From assembly GCA_035079385.1 (NCBI GenBank), contig JAVHKY010000012.1, positions 6,972,501 to 7,036,500 on the forward strand: 64,000 bases of DNA. Direction: 5' to 3'. A program made the position numbers and the translations under genes. Source of the DNA: Aspidiotus rigidus. Its lineage: Eukaryota; Arthropoda; Insecta; Hemiptera; Diaspididae. The notes beneath the pieces are model-generated. The model had not been told where the DNA came from, did no database searches, and saw nothing but the letters and a program-made list of their open reading frames with translations. Shown here piece after piece: positions 23,380 through 34,260 of this stretch; positions within the stretch are counted from its first letter, which is position 1, and every line of letters begins with the position of its first letter.

Positions 23380-23820
23380 TTTGATGTGTTATGTGTTATG
23401 TTTAGTCTTGCAATCAACTATAATCAGCTGCTTGGTCCTGACTATAGAGGACAAACGTTACGCCTGTGAGTGGGTTTCTAGGAGTTTTCCTTCTCTGCTG
23501 CTGATCTTCTGCAGCACTCCTTGCTCGGGTGTGCAAGGGGGACAATGCAAACAATGCAAAAAATGCAAACTACCTCTATTACTACCCTGGTGCGCTTATG
23601 CGTCATTGGGAAGCCTGCTTGAAAAAGCCGGGTAGCTGCGGTGGTTTATTTATCGGAGTTTCCTTCTCCTAAAGTGGTTTTAATCTCGGAGTTTGCCTTC
23701 TCCTACGCCCTCTCACGTCAGTCACCGCCCAACTATGTTGCTTGGCTCCTCTAACGACGACATACTCAACGATTAAAACGTACGGAGTAATTTGAATAGA
23801 GCCACAGAAATGAAAAAACA

Positions 23821-23854
23821 CCGGAGCGCTTTCGATTAAAAAACCATTGTCAAC
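23821..23854 (-). ncRNA. Hammerhead-like motif, PLE B inverted arm
   Basis: Minus strand: GTTGACAATGG, T-rich loop, AATC, GAAA, GCGC, UCC. Stem II is weaker than in A (GGTT against AATC), and the first box reads UUGACAA. Confidence 0.35.
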
Positions 23855-23898
23855 GGGGACGTGAAAGCAACTGAACCACTTCCGGCCGGCAACAAGAA

Positions 23899-24605
23899 CT
23901 ACCGAGGAGGACATGACTGAACTAGCGAGTCATCACAATGTGAATCATACTCGTAAACTAATTCAATGAAACCCTCATCAGGTATGTACCTGTTAAGCAC
24001 ATTTAGGTTATCGTTATTCAGATGGCGAATAATTTCGATGTGTTCTAGCGCGGTACGTTTGAAAGCCGAGGACTCTCTATGGAGGAGGGACTCGGATCCC
24101 TCTATGAAACCATGGCCAGTGGTAATAAGATGGTCCGCAAAAGCCGAATCACCCAATTTCTTCTTTTCCCACGCCTTCCTATGCTCATCTATTCTAATTT
24201 TGAGCTGACGTCCATTCTCGCCTATATAAATTCCATTACAATCATTACACTCAATTTTGTAAACCCCGCTTCTTTCGACCAGTGGGATGGGGTCCTTTAA
24301 CTTAACGAACAAGCTTTTTATAGTGTTCAAATTGTAGAACACTGGCCGAAACCCAAATGGGCGGAGGACACGACCTAATTGGGAAGAAAATTTCCCCAAA
24401 AACGGAAGCCTAATCCAACGTTTCCTACTATCTGACGCTGGATTACGGGGGAGGGAGGTAGTGGAATCAAGGCATTTCCGAGTCAATTTCCTATGGACCA
24501 TCAAGTCAATATCCAAGCTGATCTCGTTCACTCTGGCCAAGTGCTTTATAGTCAAGTGCTCCTGTTGAAAAGCGAGCTGACCTAATGGAATACTCGTCAA
24601 CCGGT
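23899..24605 (-). pseudogene. PLE B inverted partial copy: linker plus GIY-YIG endonuclease
   Basis: Minus-strand reading frame covering HRLTSIPLGQLAFQQE through the C-terminus. It includes the linker RKRWIRLPFLGKFSSQLGRV, GVYKIECNDCNGIYIGENG (YIGEN rather than the usual YIGET), SAFADHLITTGHGF and HIEIIRHLN. It lacks RT entirely. It is almost identical to 26320-27027 on the other strand and shares the unusual GEN. Confidence 0.9.
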
Positions 24606-25678
24606 GGGGTTTCTCTTTGTGAAGTTTCGTAACCAACGGTTATCGTTTTCATCCCATATTTGGTTTCTTAATAAGTCTCTAAAATTGCATGTGAAACCCA
24701 AGTTTATCAAATTTCGGCTGTTCTCCGAATGTGTTCAGACCACCAGGAAACTGGAGAAATTTTTGATAGAAAAATTGATCCGTACCGAGTTGCGGAGGTG
24801 GCATGGGAAGCTGAATATCACCACAAGGTTGAACTTGTTGGTCCATTCTAAGCTTTCTGCTTTACTTTCGCCGGGTGAGTTGGATCTGTTTATCAAGTCG
24901 GTTAACCTTAAATGTCGGTCTTTTGAGGCTAAATTGAAACGTAAGAAAAATAAGAAGCTTAGCTCTCTCCTAAATTTGAATGCCTCCGCTGTCCAGGAAT
25001 TGAGTACTGACGTCTGCGTTATCCAAAAGTTTCAACCGCGGATTATAAATTGTAGTAATGTTGAGTTTGAGAGTGACGAGTTGTATCTCTTGGAGAAGGG
25101 GTTAAAATTCGGGTTACCCCCTCTTAATAATGCTAACACTTTGACCAATGTTGTTGCGGGCCTCGAAATAAAAATTGGGCCTGGGGTTAATACTCAGAAA
25201 GCGTGTGCCGCCTTTGTCCACGATACCCCCCTCCCTCGTATAAATGATCTGGCTTTTGAGGTGATTAAGAGGATCAAGAGGAAGGTCAGGGAGGAGGGCC
25301 TAACCATTACTAAGCAAGGCTGATAAAAGGAGTGCCATTGTCGTTATGGATAAGTCCTCTTACGTCTCCAAGGTCTATGACGTTCTCGACCAGTGTGGCG
25401 CCAAGGAAAATGCGGATTTCAATTTTCCAAATCACGTCAAAGAAGTTAGACGTGTTATAAACACTTGTGAATTTATTATTAAGACCCCTAAGCTTAAAAG
25501 AATGCTTCTTGAGCCCAATCCCGTGCCGCCCCTCTTGACGGGCTACCTAAGGTTCATAAGAGGGAAACCCCGATGCGGCCGGTCGTTTCTTTCGTGTCTC
25601 CCCCCACGTACTTCTTGGCGAAATTTTTGGACCGTTGGTTCAAATCTAGAGTGGAATTTGAGTCATCCTACTCTGTGA
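24606..25678 (+). pseudogene. PLE B N-terminal region, frameshifted
   Basis: 24604-25323 encodes the PLE N-terminal domain: FVKFRNQRLSFSSHIWFLNK, the IRTELRRWHGKLNITTRLNLL segment, the LVHSKLSALLSPGELDLFIKS motif, a KKNKK basic patch, and LLEKGLKFGLPPLNN. A one- or two-base change near 25315 shifts the frame (KADK becomes KQG stop). 25324-25572 continues with SAIVVMDKSSYVSKVYDVL and HVKEVRRVINTCEF, then shifts again near 25540 into the RT frame. Confidence 0.88.
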
Positions 25679-27027
25679 AGAATTCGGTCTCTTTGGCTAA
25701 TAAGCTTAAGGATGACATTCTTCCGCCTGATTCAACCCTATGCTCCTTTGACGTTGTCGGCTTATTTCCGAGTATCCCTAGAGCTACTGCCATGCAACAT
25801 ATGGGAGACCTTTTGATCCAATCTAATATCTGTCACGAAGAGTTGACAGAATTTTTTAATTTACTCAATATTTGTTGGTCTCCCAACTTTTGCAAATTTG
25901 AAGGCAAATTTTTCGAATTTCCTGAGGAGGTAGGTATCCCTATTGGCTCTCCTCTGGGTTCCTTCATTTCGGAGGTTTTCATGTCTAAATTTGAGTTTGA
26001 TCTCTTTTCCTCTGGTCCGGGGTTTTTGGGTCATATATATTATTGGCACAGGTACGTCGATGATGTGTTGTGTTTGTGGACCGGTCAACGGGATCTCCTT
26101 TTGGAGTTTCTCAGGTATCTTAACAGTTTATACCCATCCATCAAATTCACGTTGGAAGTAGGCGGTTCATCTATAAATTTTTTGGACCTTACTATCTCTA
26201 ATAGAGAAGGTGCCCACGAATTCGCCATATATAGAAAAGATACCTCGACCGATATTACTGTTCACGGCAGATCTTTCTGCCCGATTGCTCGCAAATATGC
26301 CGGTTTTAATAGTTATATCCACCGGTTGACGAGTATTCCATTAGGTCAGCTCGCTTTTCAACAGGAGCTTTCGACTATAAAGCACTTGGCCAGAGTGAAC
26401 GAGATCAGCTTGGATATTGACTTGATGGTCCATAGGAAATTGACTCGGAAATGCCTTGATTCCACTACCTCCCTCCCCCGTAATCCAGCGTCAGATAGTA
26501 GGAAACGTTGGATTAGGCTTCCGTTTTTGGGGAAATTTTCTTCCCAATTAGGTCGTGTCCTCCGCCCATTTGGGTTTCGGCCAGTGTTTTACAATCTGAA
26601 CACTGTAAAAAGCTTGTTCGTTAAGTTAAAGGACCCCATCCCACTGGTCGAAAGAAGCGGGGTTTACAAAATTGAGTGTAATGATTGTAATGGAATTTAT
26701 ATAGGCGAGAATGGACGTCAGCTCAAAATTAGAATAGATGAGCATAGGAAGGCGTGGGAAAAGAAGGAATTGGGTGATTCGGCTTTTGCGGACCATCTTA
26801 TTACCACTGGCCATGGTTTCATAGAGGGATCCGAGTCCCTCCTCCATAGAGAGTCCTCGGCTTTCAAACGTACCGCGCTAGAACACATCGAAATTATTCG
26901 CCATCTGAATAACGATAACCTAAATGTGCTTAACAGGTACATACCTGATGAGGGTTTCATTGAATTAGTTTACGAGTATGATTCCCATTGTGAAGACTCG
27001 CTAGTTCAGTCATGTCCTCCTCGGTAG
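25573..27027 (+). CDS. PLE B reverse transcriptase plus GIY-YIG endonuclease
   Basis: Intact 484-codon frame. RT: MRPVVSFVSPPTYFLAKFLD (fingers), CSFDVVGLFPSIPRA (motif A with catalytic Asp), VGIPIGSPLGSFISEVFM (motif B), HRYVDDVLC (motif C, intact Asp pair), INFLDLTISNREG. Linker to about residue 330, then endonuclease: GVYKIECNDCNGIYIGENG with the CxxC pair, RIDEHRKAW (Arg), AFADHLITTGHGF, and ALEHIEIIRHLN (Glu and Asn). Catalytic residues of RT look complete. It is the C-terminal two thirds of an ORF whose upstream part is frameshifted, so the insertion as a whole is not a single intact gene. Confidence 0.92.
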   Translation: MRPVVSFVSPPTYFLAKFLDRWFKSRVEFESSYSVKNSVSLANKLKDDILPPDSTLCSFDVVGLFPSIPRATAMQHMGDLLIQSNICHEELTEFFNLLNICWSPNFCKFEGKFFEFPEEVGIPIGSPLGSFISEVFMSKFEFDLFSSGPGFLGHIYYWHRYVDDVLCLWTGQRDLLLEFLRYLNSLYPSIKFTLEVGGSSINFLDLTISNREGAHEFAIYRKDTSTDITVHGRSFCPIARKYAGFNSYIHRLTSIPLGQLAFQQELSTIKHLARVNEISLDIDLMVHRKLTRKCLDSTTSLPRNPASDSRKRWIRLPFLGKFSSQLGRVLRPFGFRPVFYNLNTVKSLFVKLKDPIPLVERSGVYKIECNDCNGIYIGENGRQLKIRIDEHRKAWEKKELGDSAFADHLITTGHGFIEGSESLLHRESSAFKRTALEHIEIIRHLNNDNLNVLNRYIPDEGFIELVYEYDSHCEDSLVQSCPPR

Positions 27028-27070
27028 TTCTTGTTGCCGGCCGGAGTTGGTTCAGTTGCTTTCACGTCCC

Positions 27071-27104
27071 CGTTGACAATGGTTTTTTAATCGAAAGCGC
27101 TCCG
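27071..27104 (+). ncRNA. Hammerhead-like motif, PLE B 3' end
   Basis: Same motif as 23821-23854, 45-80 bp past the PLE B stop codon. Confidence 0.35.
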
Positions 27105-27424
27105 GTGTTTTTTCATTTCTGTGGCTCTATTCAAATTACTCCGTAGGTTTTAATCGTTGAGTATGTCGTCGTTAGATATGTTGCTTGGCTTAACCCAGGT
27201 CACCACGTGAAGGTGTGAGTCGGACTTTGAGCATGTAGATGGTATCGGTGACGATGGCGTCTCTGTTTCGGCATAGCCTACTCCCACTGCATCTCACATT
27301 GACCTGGATGTTCAGGGTATGTAGACGAACACATTTCAGCCATAAAGCCTTCGTCTCCAATTTTTTCCGAGTAAAATACCATTTTGCCTAGCCTATAGGG
27401 GTACGGTGAGACAAAAGACATAAA

Positions 27425-27680
27425 GCATGTATTATGATAGGAGGGGGTCTGGAAAAATTTCGAATATTAAGCTGTATCTGATAGCGAGAAACTTGGAAAA
27501 ATATGGACTTTCGAGCTCGAACTCCCAAAGTGACGAGAAACAAAGTTCAATCTTTATCTCGAAAAAGGCTAAACAATGAAACCACCATGAAACAGGTTCC
27601 CTGTTTGCCTCGATTGACTCGGTTAATGAAGACAACCCCGAGCAGCTAACAATTAGGCTCCCGAGTTTTTGAGACCCCCA
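27425..27680. repeat. Right arm of a long-range inverted repeat
   Basis: Reverse-complement partner of 20590-20865, including GGTTCCCTGTTTGCCTCG and TTAATGAAGACAACCC. It contains one 45 bp composite unit (ATGATAGGAGGGGGTCTGG). Confidence 0.7.
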
Positions 27681-28366
27681 TTTATCGCGAAATTTCTTTT
27701 AGAGTGGAAGATCTGACAGATGCTAAAGGAGAAAGAAAATAGTCGTAGATTGCCCTTAAATCGGCGAAATTAAGCCTCATATTTTGAAATCTAAATTGGG
27801 AGGGGCGGTCGATGCTCCAACTTTGGGTTCAACAAGAGATAGAGGCGGAGCGAAAATCGTGAAATTGGCGGTAGAAATTACAACAAGTTGAGCATAATTT
27901 TTGTTCATATTATTGTACATGAAGAAGCTCGATGTTTCATGAGGAATGTCGAATTCTGGGATTATGCTGATTGCTAGCCTCAAAGAAATGGAAGAATCCC
28001 TCCCCCCTCCCCCCAGGTGAATCTTGCTGACATTTTAAGCATTGAGTTGTGAGGAGAATAACATGGAAAATGTACTTCAGACTGGAATATTAGTTCAGTT
28101 ATGTGAAGTAGAAAACCACTCGAGTACATTAAACGATCATGACATTGGACCGTTGCGCCTTCGAGGCACGTATATATCTCGATTTTCTTCGCAATTATCC
28201 ATCCGAGTTGTCGCAAAGCTGGTGAGCACTCGTTAAGCCTACAAACGATTCCGTTTTCAAATGGTTTGAAACTTTCATTTAACAAAAAGTGCAAGTACCA
28301 CGTAATAACTCACGAATGCTCGTATAAGAAAAAATTAATCGAAAGTTTCTGCTTCGTGTCGTACAG

Positions 28367-28566
28367 GTGAAAAGAAATGTAGTCTAAAATCCAGTCGGTA
28401 TGTGTACGATGGAGGCTGCGTCTCGAAGAAACCGGTTGTAGAAACTGTATGCGCTGACCGATGTATTAAATATGAAACGTTCGACGGAACCAAAAAACCG
28501 TATTACTCCGATATCCCTTACAAGACGGAGAGATTACCAAATGCGGCGGTAGAAACCCCGAAAAAG
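28367..28566 (+). CDS. Host gene exon 2: cystine-knot-like segment
   Basis: A 200 bp exon. The acceptor (CGTACAG) and donor (AAAAAG|GTAAGT) are both strong. Joining the phase-1 base of exon 1 gives an intact frame starting EKKCSLKSSRYVYDGGC and continuing VSKKPVVETVCADRC. Spacing is C-x12-C-x10-C-x3-C. In bursicon and DAN-type cystine-knot proteins the first half reads C-x13-C-x9-C-x3-C with Gly in the last gap; here Asp replaces it. The exon then runs through KPYYSDIPYKTERLPN and ends in phase 0. I infer a secreted cystine-knot-type ligand or matrix protein. The remaining cysteines of the knot would have to come from later exons. Confidence 0.7.
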
Positions 28567-30019
28567 GTAAGTAAAAGTATTATAGTCCATAATATTGTTA
28601 TTTTGCAAACAAATATCGTACTAGGTACCGCAATCGTTCACGTCGGCATTAATAACACCTACATCGCCCCGAATACAATTAGGAGTGAAAAAAAAAAGGC
28701 CATCCGAATACCCATTTAAAATAGCGAGCCAACGTCGACCGCAAACATTAAATGCCTACCAATTTGAAATGATGAGTTCCGTGTGCGGTAATGTACGAAA
28801 ATACGGTAACGGAAATAAATTTGCATCTAATTCTCATGTAAAAGTGTATGTGTGCGTGCGAAAGTAGACTTTTAATCTCTCTCCAAATAAAACTGGCGGT
28901 AAATGAAAAAAATGAACGGAGTTCCTCAGACCGAGGCTTTCCGTGCAATTAAAATTTATTGCCCGGCCCTAACCTACCACCGTTCGCATTTGGAAAAGGT
29001 TTTCCTGCTTAATGATGCATCGACTAACTAGCAAGTATTCCGTTTTCATGGCGAAATTCACTATGTGTAAATTTTTTCCCCTGGAATTCGTTAGTTTCGG
29101 TAGACTTGATTCGAAACTTATCTAAGAACTTTTGAGTTAAAAGGAAAGGGAGATAAAAACGAAAAAATTATGGAGCCGAATTTTTCTTTAATTACTTCAA
29201 GCTGTCGCAAATTAAGAAAAGTCTTTCTTATGTTCGTTTTTTTTTCTCTCTCTCTCTCTTTTGTTCCATAATTAAAGAAGAAAAGTTAAATAAGAGAAGT
29301 GCCATTAATAGTACTGCAAAAGAACGTGTAATACATTTAGACCAGCTGCGTTACCATATTTTTACTATTAGTCTAAAAGCAAATAGAAGAAAATACAAAT
29401 TTCTACTTATAAAGGTTTACTGGAAATGGTAGAGTGATACACTCGAAATTCGGCGTCATTCCTTCAGGGATTTTTTTTTGCCTTAGTCTTGAACTTCTCA
29501 AATATCAATGTTGTGTAAATATCTGGTTGGTGGGAAAAGTTTTAAACAATTAGAAGTTGTTTCTCGTCGAATTTCCTATTCAACTAGTGTTAGTGTAGGC
29601 TTCATTATAGGCCTGAGGAAACTTCAAAAGTAATTTGTTGTAAGAAAAATATGCTGGGAAATTGTGTGCGCGTATTTTTGGTATATAAGATGAGATGTCG
29701 AGAATACAAATATTTTGAATGACGACGACGTACAGGACACCCTTGGCCCAATTACAGGAAATATGTGTGTTCGTCGTTATACTATTTTCAGGAAAGTGTT
29801 ACATTTCAGACGATGTGTCAATGTACAAATAAAAGGGGCGAGAAAACTTTAATGCGTCGGTTTGTTTTTTTGACACGTGTTGCTTAGTTATGTCGATCAT
29901 TATCGCAAAACCTGACTTTCTTCAACCGCATAGGATTTGAATAATCTTTAAATCGTAAATCTGATGTCTTACGACAATGAACAATGTTATCTGAAGCATG
30001 AAGAATAATTTTCGACGTT

Positions 30020-31750
30020 CAAGAGTTCAGAAGAGAAAAACTCAAATGCACATTTGTGACTGGGCTCTTACTTAAGGAATTGTAAGAACACAATGGCAAA
30101 TTTGTGACTGTGTATGGACTTGTGGAATTTCAAGAACCCGGTGGCAAATTTGTGTCTAGGTTGTGATTAATTTATATACTTTCAAGAATTCAATGGCAAA
30201 TTCCTGACCAGAATCAGATTGGTGTATTTCTAAGAACCCAATAGTAAATTTGCTTCTGTATTTTGAATTGTGGAATTTTCAAGGACCCACTGGCCAATTT
30301 GTAACTGGGTGTAAGCTTGTAGAATTTTAAAAACACAATGCCAAATTAATGTTGTGGTTTTGACTCATATACAGTATTTTTAAGAACTCAATAGCAATTT
30401 GTGACTGGGTTTGGACTAGTGGAATTTTAAAAAATCAATGGCCAATTTGTGACTAGGTAAGGACTTGTGGAATTTCAAGGACCCAATGACAAATTTGTGA
30501 CTGAGTTTGTACTTGTTTATTTTTAAAAACTCAAATGCGCATTTGTGACCGAGTCTGAACCTGTGGAATTTTATGAACCCAATGGGAAATTTGTGACCTG
30601 GTCTGTACGTTTGTGGAATTTCAAGAACCCAACGGAAAATTTGTGTCTGGGTTTTGATAAGTACATGTATTTTTTAGAACCCATTTGCAAATTTGTGTCT
30701 AGGTTTTGACTTATGTATTTGTGGTGTAACGCGAGAAAAGGGACCAGTCTGGTCTGAGCGGTTCTTCACAGAACACGTGTTAATGTCTCTAAATTTCACG
30801 AAAATCCGTTCACTCTAACGCGAGATATTACGATTTTCAACTTTGAACACATGTTCAAAGTTGAAAATTGTAATATCTTGCGTTAGAGTGAACGGATTTT
30901 TGTGAAATTTAGAGACATTAACACGTGTTCTGTGAAGAACCGCTCAGGCCAGACTGGTCCCTTTTCTCGCGTTAGACCACATTTTTAAGAATCTAATTTT
31001 ACATTTATGGTCAGGTTCTGGCTGGTGTATTTCTAAGAACCCAATAGCAAATTTGCTTCTGGGTTTTGACTATAGAATTTCAAGGACCCACTGACCAATT
31101 TGTGACTGTATTGAAATTTGTAGAATTTTAAAAAAACAATGGCAAATTAGTTTCGGCCTTTTGACTCATATATTTTTAAGAACCCAATGGCAAATTTGTG
31201 ACTAGCTTTGGACTTGTCTACCTTTAAGAACCCAATTGCAAATTTGTAACTGCAATTGGAATCGTGGAATTTTAAAAACAAAATGACCAATTTGTAACTT
31301 GGTTGTCGCTTGTAAAATTTTATGGACCCAGTCGCAAATTTGTGTGTGGGTTTTGACAAAGAACCCAATTAAAAATTTGTGTCGAGGTTTTGACTCGTGT
31401 TTTTCAAGAATCCAATTGCTAATTTGTGACAAGGTTTGGGCTAGTGTATTTCTGAAAATCCAAAAGGAAATTTATTTCTGGGTTTTTACTAGTTTATTTT
31501 TGAGAACCCAATTGCAATTGCTTGCCTACTTTTATGAACTCAAGTACTACAAATTTGTGACTGGGCTTGGACTTTTATATTTTCAAGAATCAAATTGCAA
31601 ATTTGTGATTAGGTTTGAACTGTGGATTCTCAAATACTCAATGACAAATTTGTGTCTGGATTTGACTCGTGATTTTCTAAAAACTCAATGACAAATTTGT
31701 GTCTTGGTTTGGACTAGTGGATTTTCTAGCGACCAATTGTAAATTTGTGA
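30020..31750. repeat. Diverged minisatellite of about 50 bp units
   Basis: More than 25 imperfect copies of a unit built around ACCCAATGGCAAATTTGTGA followed by a TGGGTTTGGACTTGTGGAAT-like half. Short open frames with AIGFLK or KFATG repeats here are by-products of the array. It is interrupted by a foldback element at 30721-30980. Confidence 0.85.
30721..30980. mobile_element. 260 bp near-perfect foldback element
   Basis: Two 130 bp arms in inverted orientation with almost no spacer (centre near 30850). Termini are GTGGTGTAACGCGAGAAAAG on the left and the complement of GTGGTCTAACGCGAGAAAAG on the right, with only a few differences along the arms. A 4 bp ATTT is repeated on both sides (30717-30720, 30981-30984). 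It lies inside the minisatellite and is clearly younger than it. No coding capacity. Confidence 0.85.
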
Positions 31751-31983
31751 AAATCCTGATTTTATCTTCCTAAATCACAGCCATTTACATTGAATTAAGT
31801 GCAAATTTATAATTCCAGGAAACATTAAACAACACTAAATACGTTTTTGGTCAAGAATCTATCATTAGAGTGTGCAGTATGGAAGAAACTGCCCATTATT
31901 GTTTAATAAAATCTTGCGGTTGTAAATTTCAACTTTATTCATCACTTTGGAGATTTTGAATGGCTTGAGGACTTTTTGTGGCG

Positions 31984-32800
31984 CTTGCCTTGGCAAGCAA
32001 AGAGCCCCTATGCATCCGCAAAAATAAAAAAATAGAGTTGCCTACCAAAAAGTAGTGACGTCACAGCTCAAGATATACATTTGTGGAGAGCGGTACCGGA
32101 TAATTTCTCTAAGCTAGATATAATAGCAATAAATCTATATCTGGTTGTGACGTCATCATTTTCGGAGAATTGTCTAGTTCCTAGAATTTTCTTGATCTGC
32201 GTTGTTGTGTCAGAAAAATTTGTCTAGGCTAAAGATTCCTCCCCCCCCCCGCCATTACACTTTTGCAATAGTATCTAATTTTTTCTCAAAAGGGCACCTG
32301 ATCAATTCAATTTTTATGGAATGGATGCCCTTTTGACAGACAACTCCTCATATTCTGTGTTACCTTAGACTTTAGGTTTGCTTAGCATTTTTCAAATCTC
32401 TGTGCAGTCCTGGCGAGTTTTATTTTTGCATATTTTTGTACAGTCTTTAAGGAAGTTTCTTCTTCTTGATACTTCCTCAATCGTCATACCTACCGTATGT
32501 ACAAATATTAAGTCTCTGAGATTCCAGATCAGAGTGGAACAAAGATACAGATCTCTTGGTTTCCAGATTTTGACATAGAAAAAAATTGAGATCTCTTGAG
32601 CTCTACATCTTGGTAAGAAAAGAAGCTTTAGATTCAAAAAAATTAAAAAATAGATTTCCGTCTTGTAACAGTCGATTAGAAAAAAAAAAACAAGAGACCC
32701 GAATAGTGGAGGCGTATGGCGACTCAGTCTGGTTTTTCTCTTTTTTTTTTTTTTGCAATTGCATAGGGGCTCTCGCCTTGCCAGAGGCAAGAGCCCCAAA
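31984..32800. mobile_element. Possible non-autonomous element with inverted ends
   Basis: The sequence at 31984-32025 (GCGCTTGCCTTGGCAAGC followed by GAGCCCCTATGCA) recurs in reverse complement at 32750-32800 (TTGCATAGGGGCTC then GCCTTGCCAGAGGCAAG). Each end contains its own small palindrome. The interior has homopolymer A/T and C tracts and no gene. Two independent copies in opposite orientation would look the same. Confidence 0.5.
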
Positions 32801-33029
32801 ATAACAGTCAATGGAAAAAAATAGTGAGACACAGAACCTGAGGCGCATGGTACTTTGTCTTATTTTTTTTACCAACTTTTTAATATGATGCAGTGGAAAA
32901 ATTCTTACAGTTTAGGTTTTATTGAGTAAGACGCATTGATATTACATGTAGGTAAAATTTATACAAACTCACGGGTTCTTTAATGGAGTTGAACGAGGTG
33001 TAACAGGATACCTTTTCATGGGGCGCGTA

Positions 33030-33330
33030 AGATCTGAAAAATGTAGATTGTGACATCACAGGTCCAAACTTTGGAGATGTATATAATAGAAGGGAAACTT
33101 GGAAAAAACTGATCTATGATATCATCAGATTGTGATGTCACAATACTAACCTATGACGTCATCAAGCTGTAATGTCACAGGTCTTGCATCCTCAAGCTGT
33201 ATATGATAGAAGGGACACTTGAAAAAAAACTTATCTATGATGTCATCAGATTGTGACGTCACAAGACTGACCTATAACGTCATCATACTGTGACGTTCCA
33301 GGCCCACCCTTCAAGCTATATATGATAGCA
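33030..33330. repeat. TGACGTCA-rich block of the composite repeat
   Basis: Octamers close to TGACGTCA or TGATGTCA recur every 15-35 bp, separated by motifs such as AGATTGTGATGTCACAA and GACCTATGACGTCATCA, and followed by ATATATGATAGAAGGGACACTTG. Confidence 0.8.
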
Positions 33331-34260
33331 AATTTCAACCTCCGAAATATAAACAGGGAACCTGTTTTATGGGGGGCTTTTTGAGAAATTTGCTGTCCGC
33401 TGTGCGCCATCCAGCAAAAAACTTGAAAAAATTCCGACGATTGCGCTATATATGATAGGGGGACGGAGGCTCGGAAAATTTTCAACTCTGTAGCTATATA
33501 TGATAGGGGGAAGGGGGACTTGGAAAAATTTCAACTCTTGAGCTATATTTGATAGGAAAGGATCTTAGAACTTTCGACTCTCAAGCTATATGTGATGGGA
33601 GGGGGACTTGGAAAAAGTTTGACTCTCGAGCTATGTATGATAGAGGGGGGGGGGGTGGGACTTGGAAAAACGACGGCTTCCTTAACGAAGTTAAACGAGG
33701 AACGCAGGGAACCTGTTTTATGAGTCAAATGGGATTTGGTATCAAAAATTCAAGGAAGCCTAGACCTAGATAAAGCTAGTATAAGAAGGCCTAGACCTAA
33801 TGTAAGCCTAGTATAATATAGTTTGAGAGTTGAAATTTTTCCAAGTCCCTTTCATATCATATATAGCTTGAGAGTCGAAATTTTTCTTAGTGCCCCTCTT
33901 ATCATATACCTATAGCTCGAGAGTTGAAATTTTTTCTAAGTCCCTCTCCTATCATATATTGCTCGAGAGTCAAAATTTTTCGAAGTTTCTTGCTGGACGG
34001 CGCACGGCAAATTTCTCAAAATGCCCCCCATAAAATAGGTTCCCTGTTAAAATTTCAACTCTCATAGGAGAGGGACTTGGAAAAATTTCTACTATCGGTC
34101 TAGGCCTTCTTTATACTAGATTTATCAAGGTCTGGCTTTCTTGAATTTTCAAAACCAAATTTTATTTGACTTATAAAACAGGTTTCCTGCGTTCCTCGTT
34201 TAACTTTGTTAAGGAAACCGTTAATTGTTTTCATGATAGGAGGGGGACTTGGAAAATTTC
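33330..34260. repeat. Composite repeat: 45 bp units plus foldback
   Basis: Many CTATATATGATAGGGGGA...CTTGGAAAAATTTC units in one orientation (33440-33660), then the same units reversed (33830-34100). The outer parts 33670-33800 and 34110-34225 are reverse complements of each other (CTTCCTTAACGAAGTTAAAC and partner, then AAGCCTAGACC), so this is a foldback of about 560 bp arms plus interior. Confidence 0.75.

Larger units (their letters stand above)
20878..23640 (-). mobile_element. R1/Jockey-like non-LTR retrotransposon, 3'-truncated
   Basis: Minus-strand LINE with a complete first ORF (23379-21283) and the first ~130 codons of the second ORF (21290-20878), plus 5' UTR to about 23640. The two ORFs overlap by 8 bp in ATGAGTGA. 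Coding stops abruptly at 20878 where composite-repeat sequence starts, so RT and 3' end are missing. Loss of the 3' end is the reverse of ordinary LINE truncation and implies a later deletion or rearrangement. Confidence 0.85.
23748..27176 (+). mobile_element. Penelope-like element B, inverted dimer
   Basis: Insertion of 3429 bp bounded by a 14 bp target site duplication, TATGTTGCTTGGCT (23734-23747 and 27177-27190). The plus-strand copy runs 24606-27176. The left 858 bp (23748-24605) are the reverse complement of the element's own 3' end (26333-27176). Both ends finish with the same terminal sequence (CGACGACATACTCAACG and complement). The inverted arms share nearly all substitutions, so the dimer formed at or near insertion. 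The plus copy starts inside the N-terminal domain (KFRNQRLSFSSHIWF), missing only the first ~25 residues compared with PLE C. Confidence 0.9.
13026..28366 (+). other. Intron 1 of the host gene, filled with transposons
   Basis: Bounded by GTAAGT at 13026 and a CGTACAG acceptor ending at 28366. Length is about 15.3 kb. It holds PLE H, the mitochondrial-like insert, the R1/Jockey-like LINE, PLE B and copies of the composite repeat. The stretches 13026-14440, 16400-17400, 19200-20580 and 27680-28366 hold nothing I can name. Confidence 0.6.

Noticed and set aside
31147..31691. Open frames with FAIGFLK or CDWVHKI repeats
   Set aside because: By-products of the 50 bp minisatellite; both strands are open at once.
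30020..31750. CRISPR-like array
   Set aside because: Units are diverged and have no unique spacers; this is a eukaryotic minisatellite.
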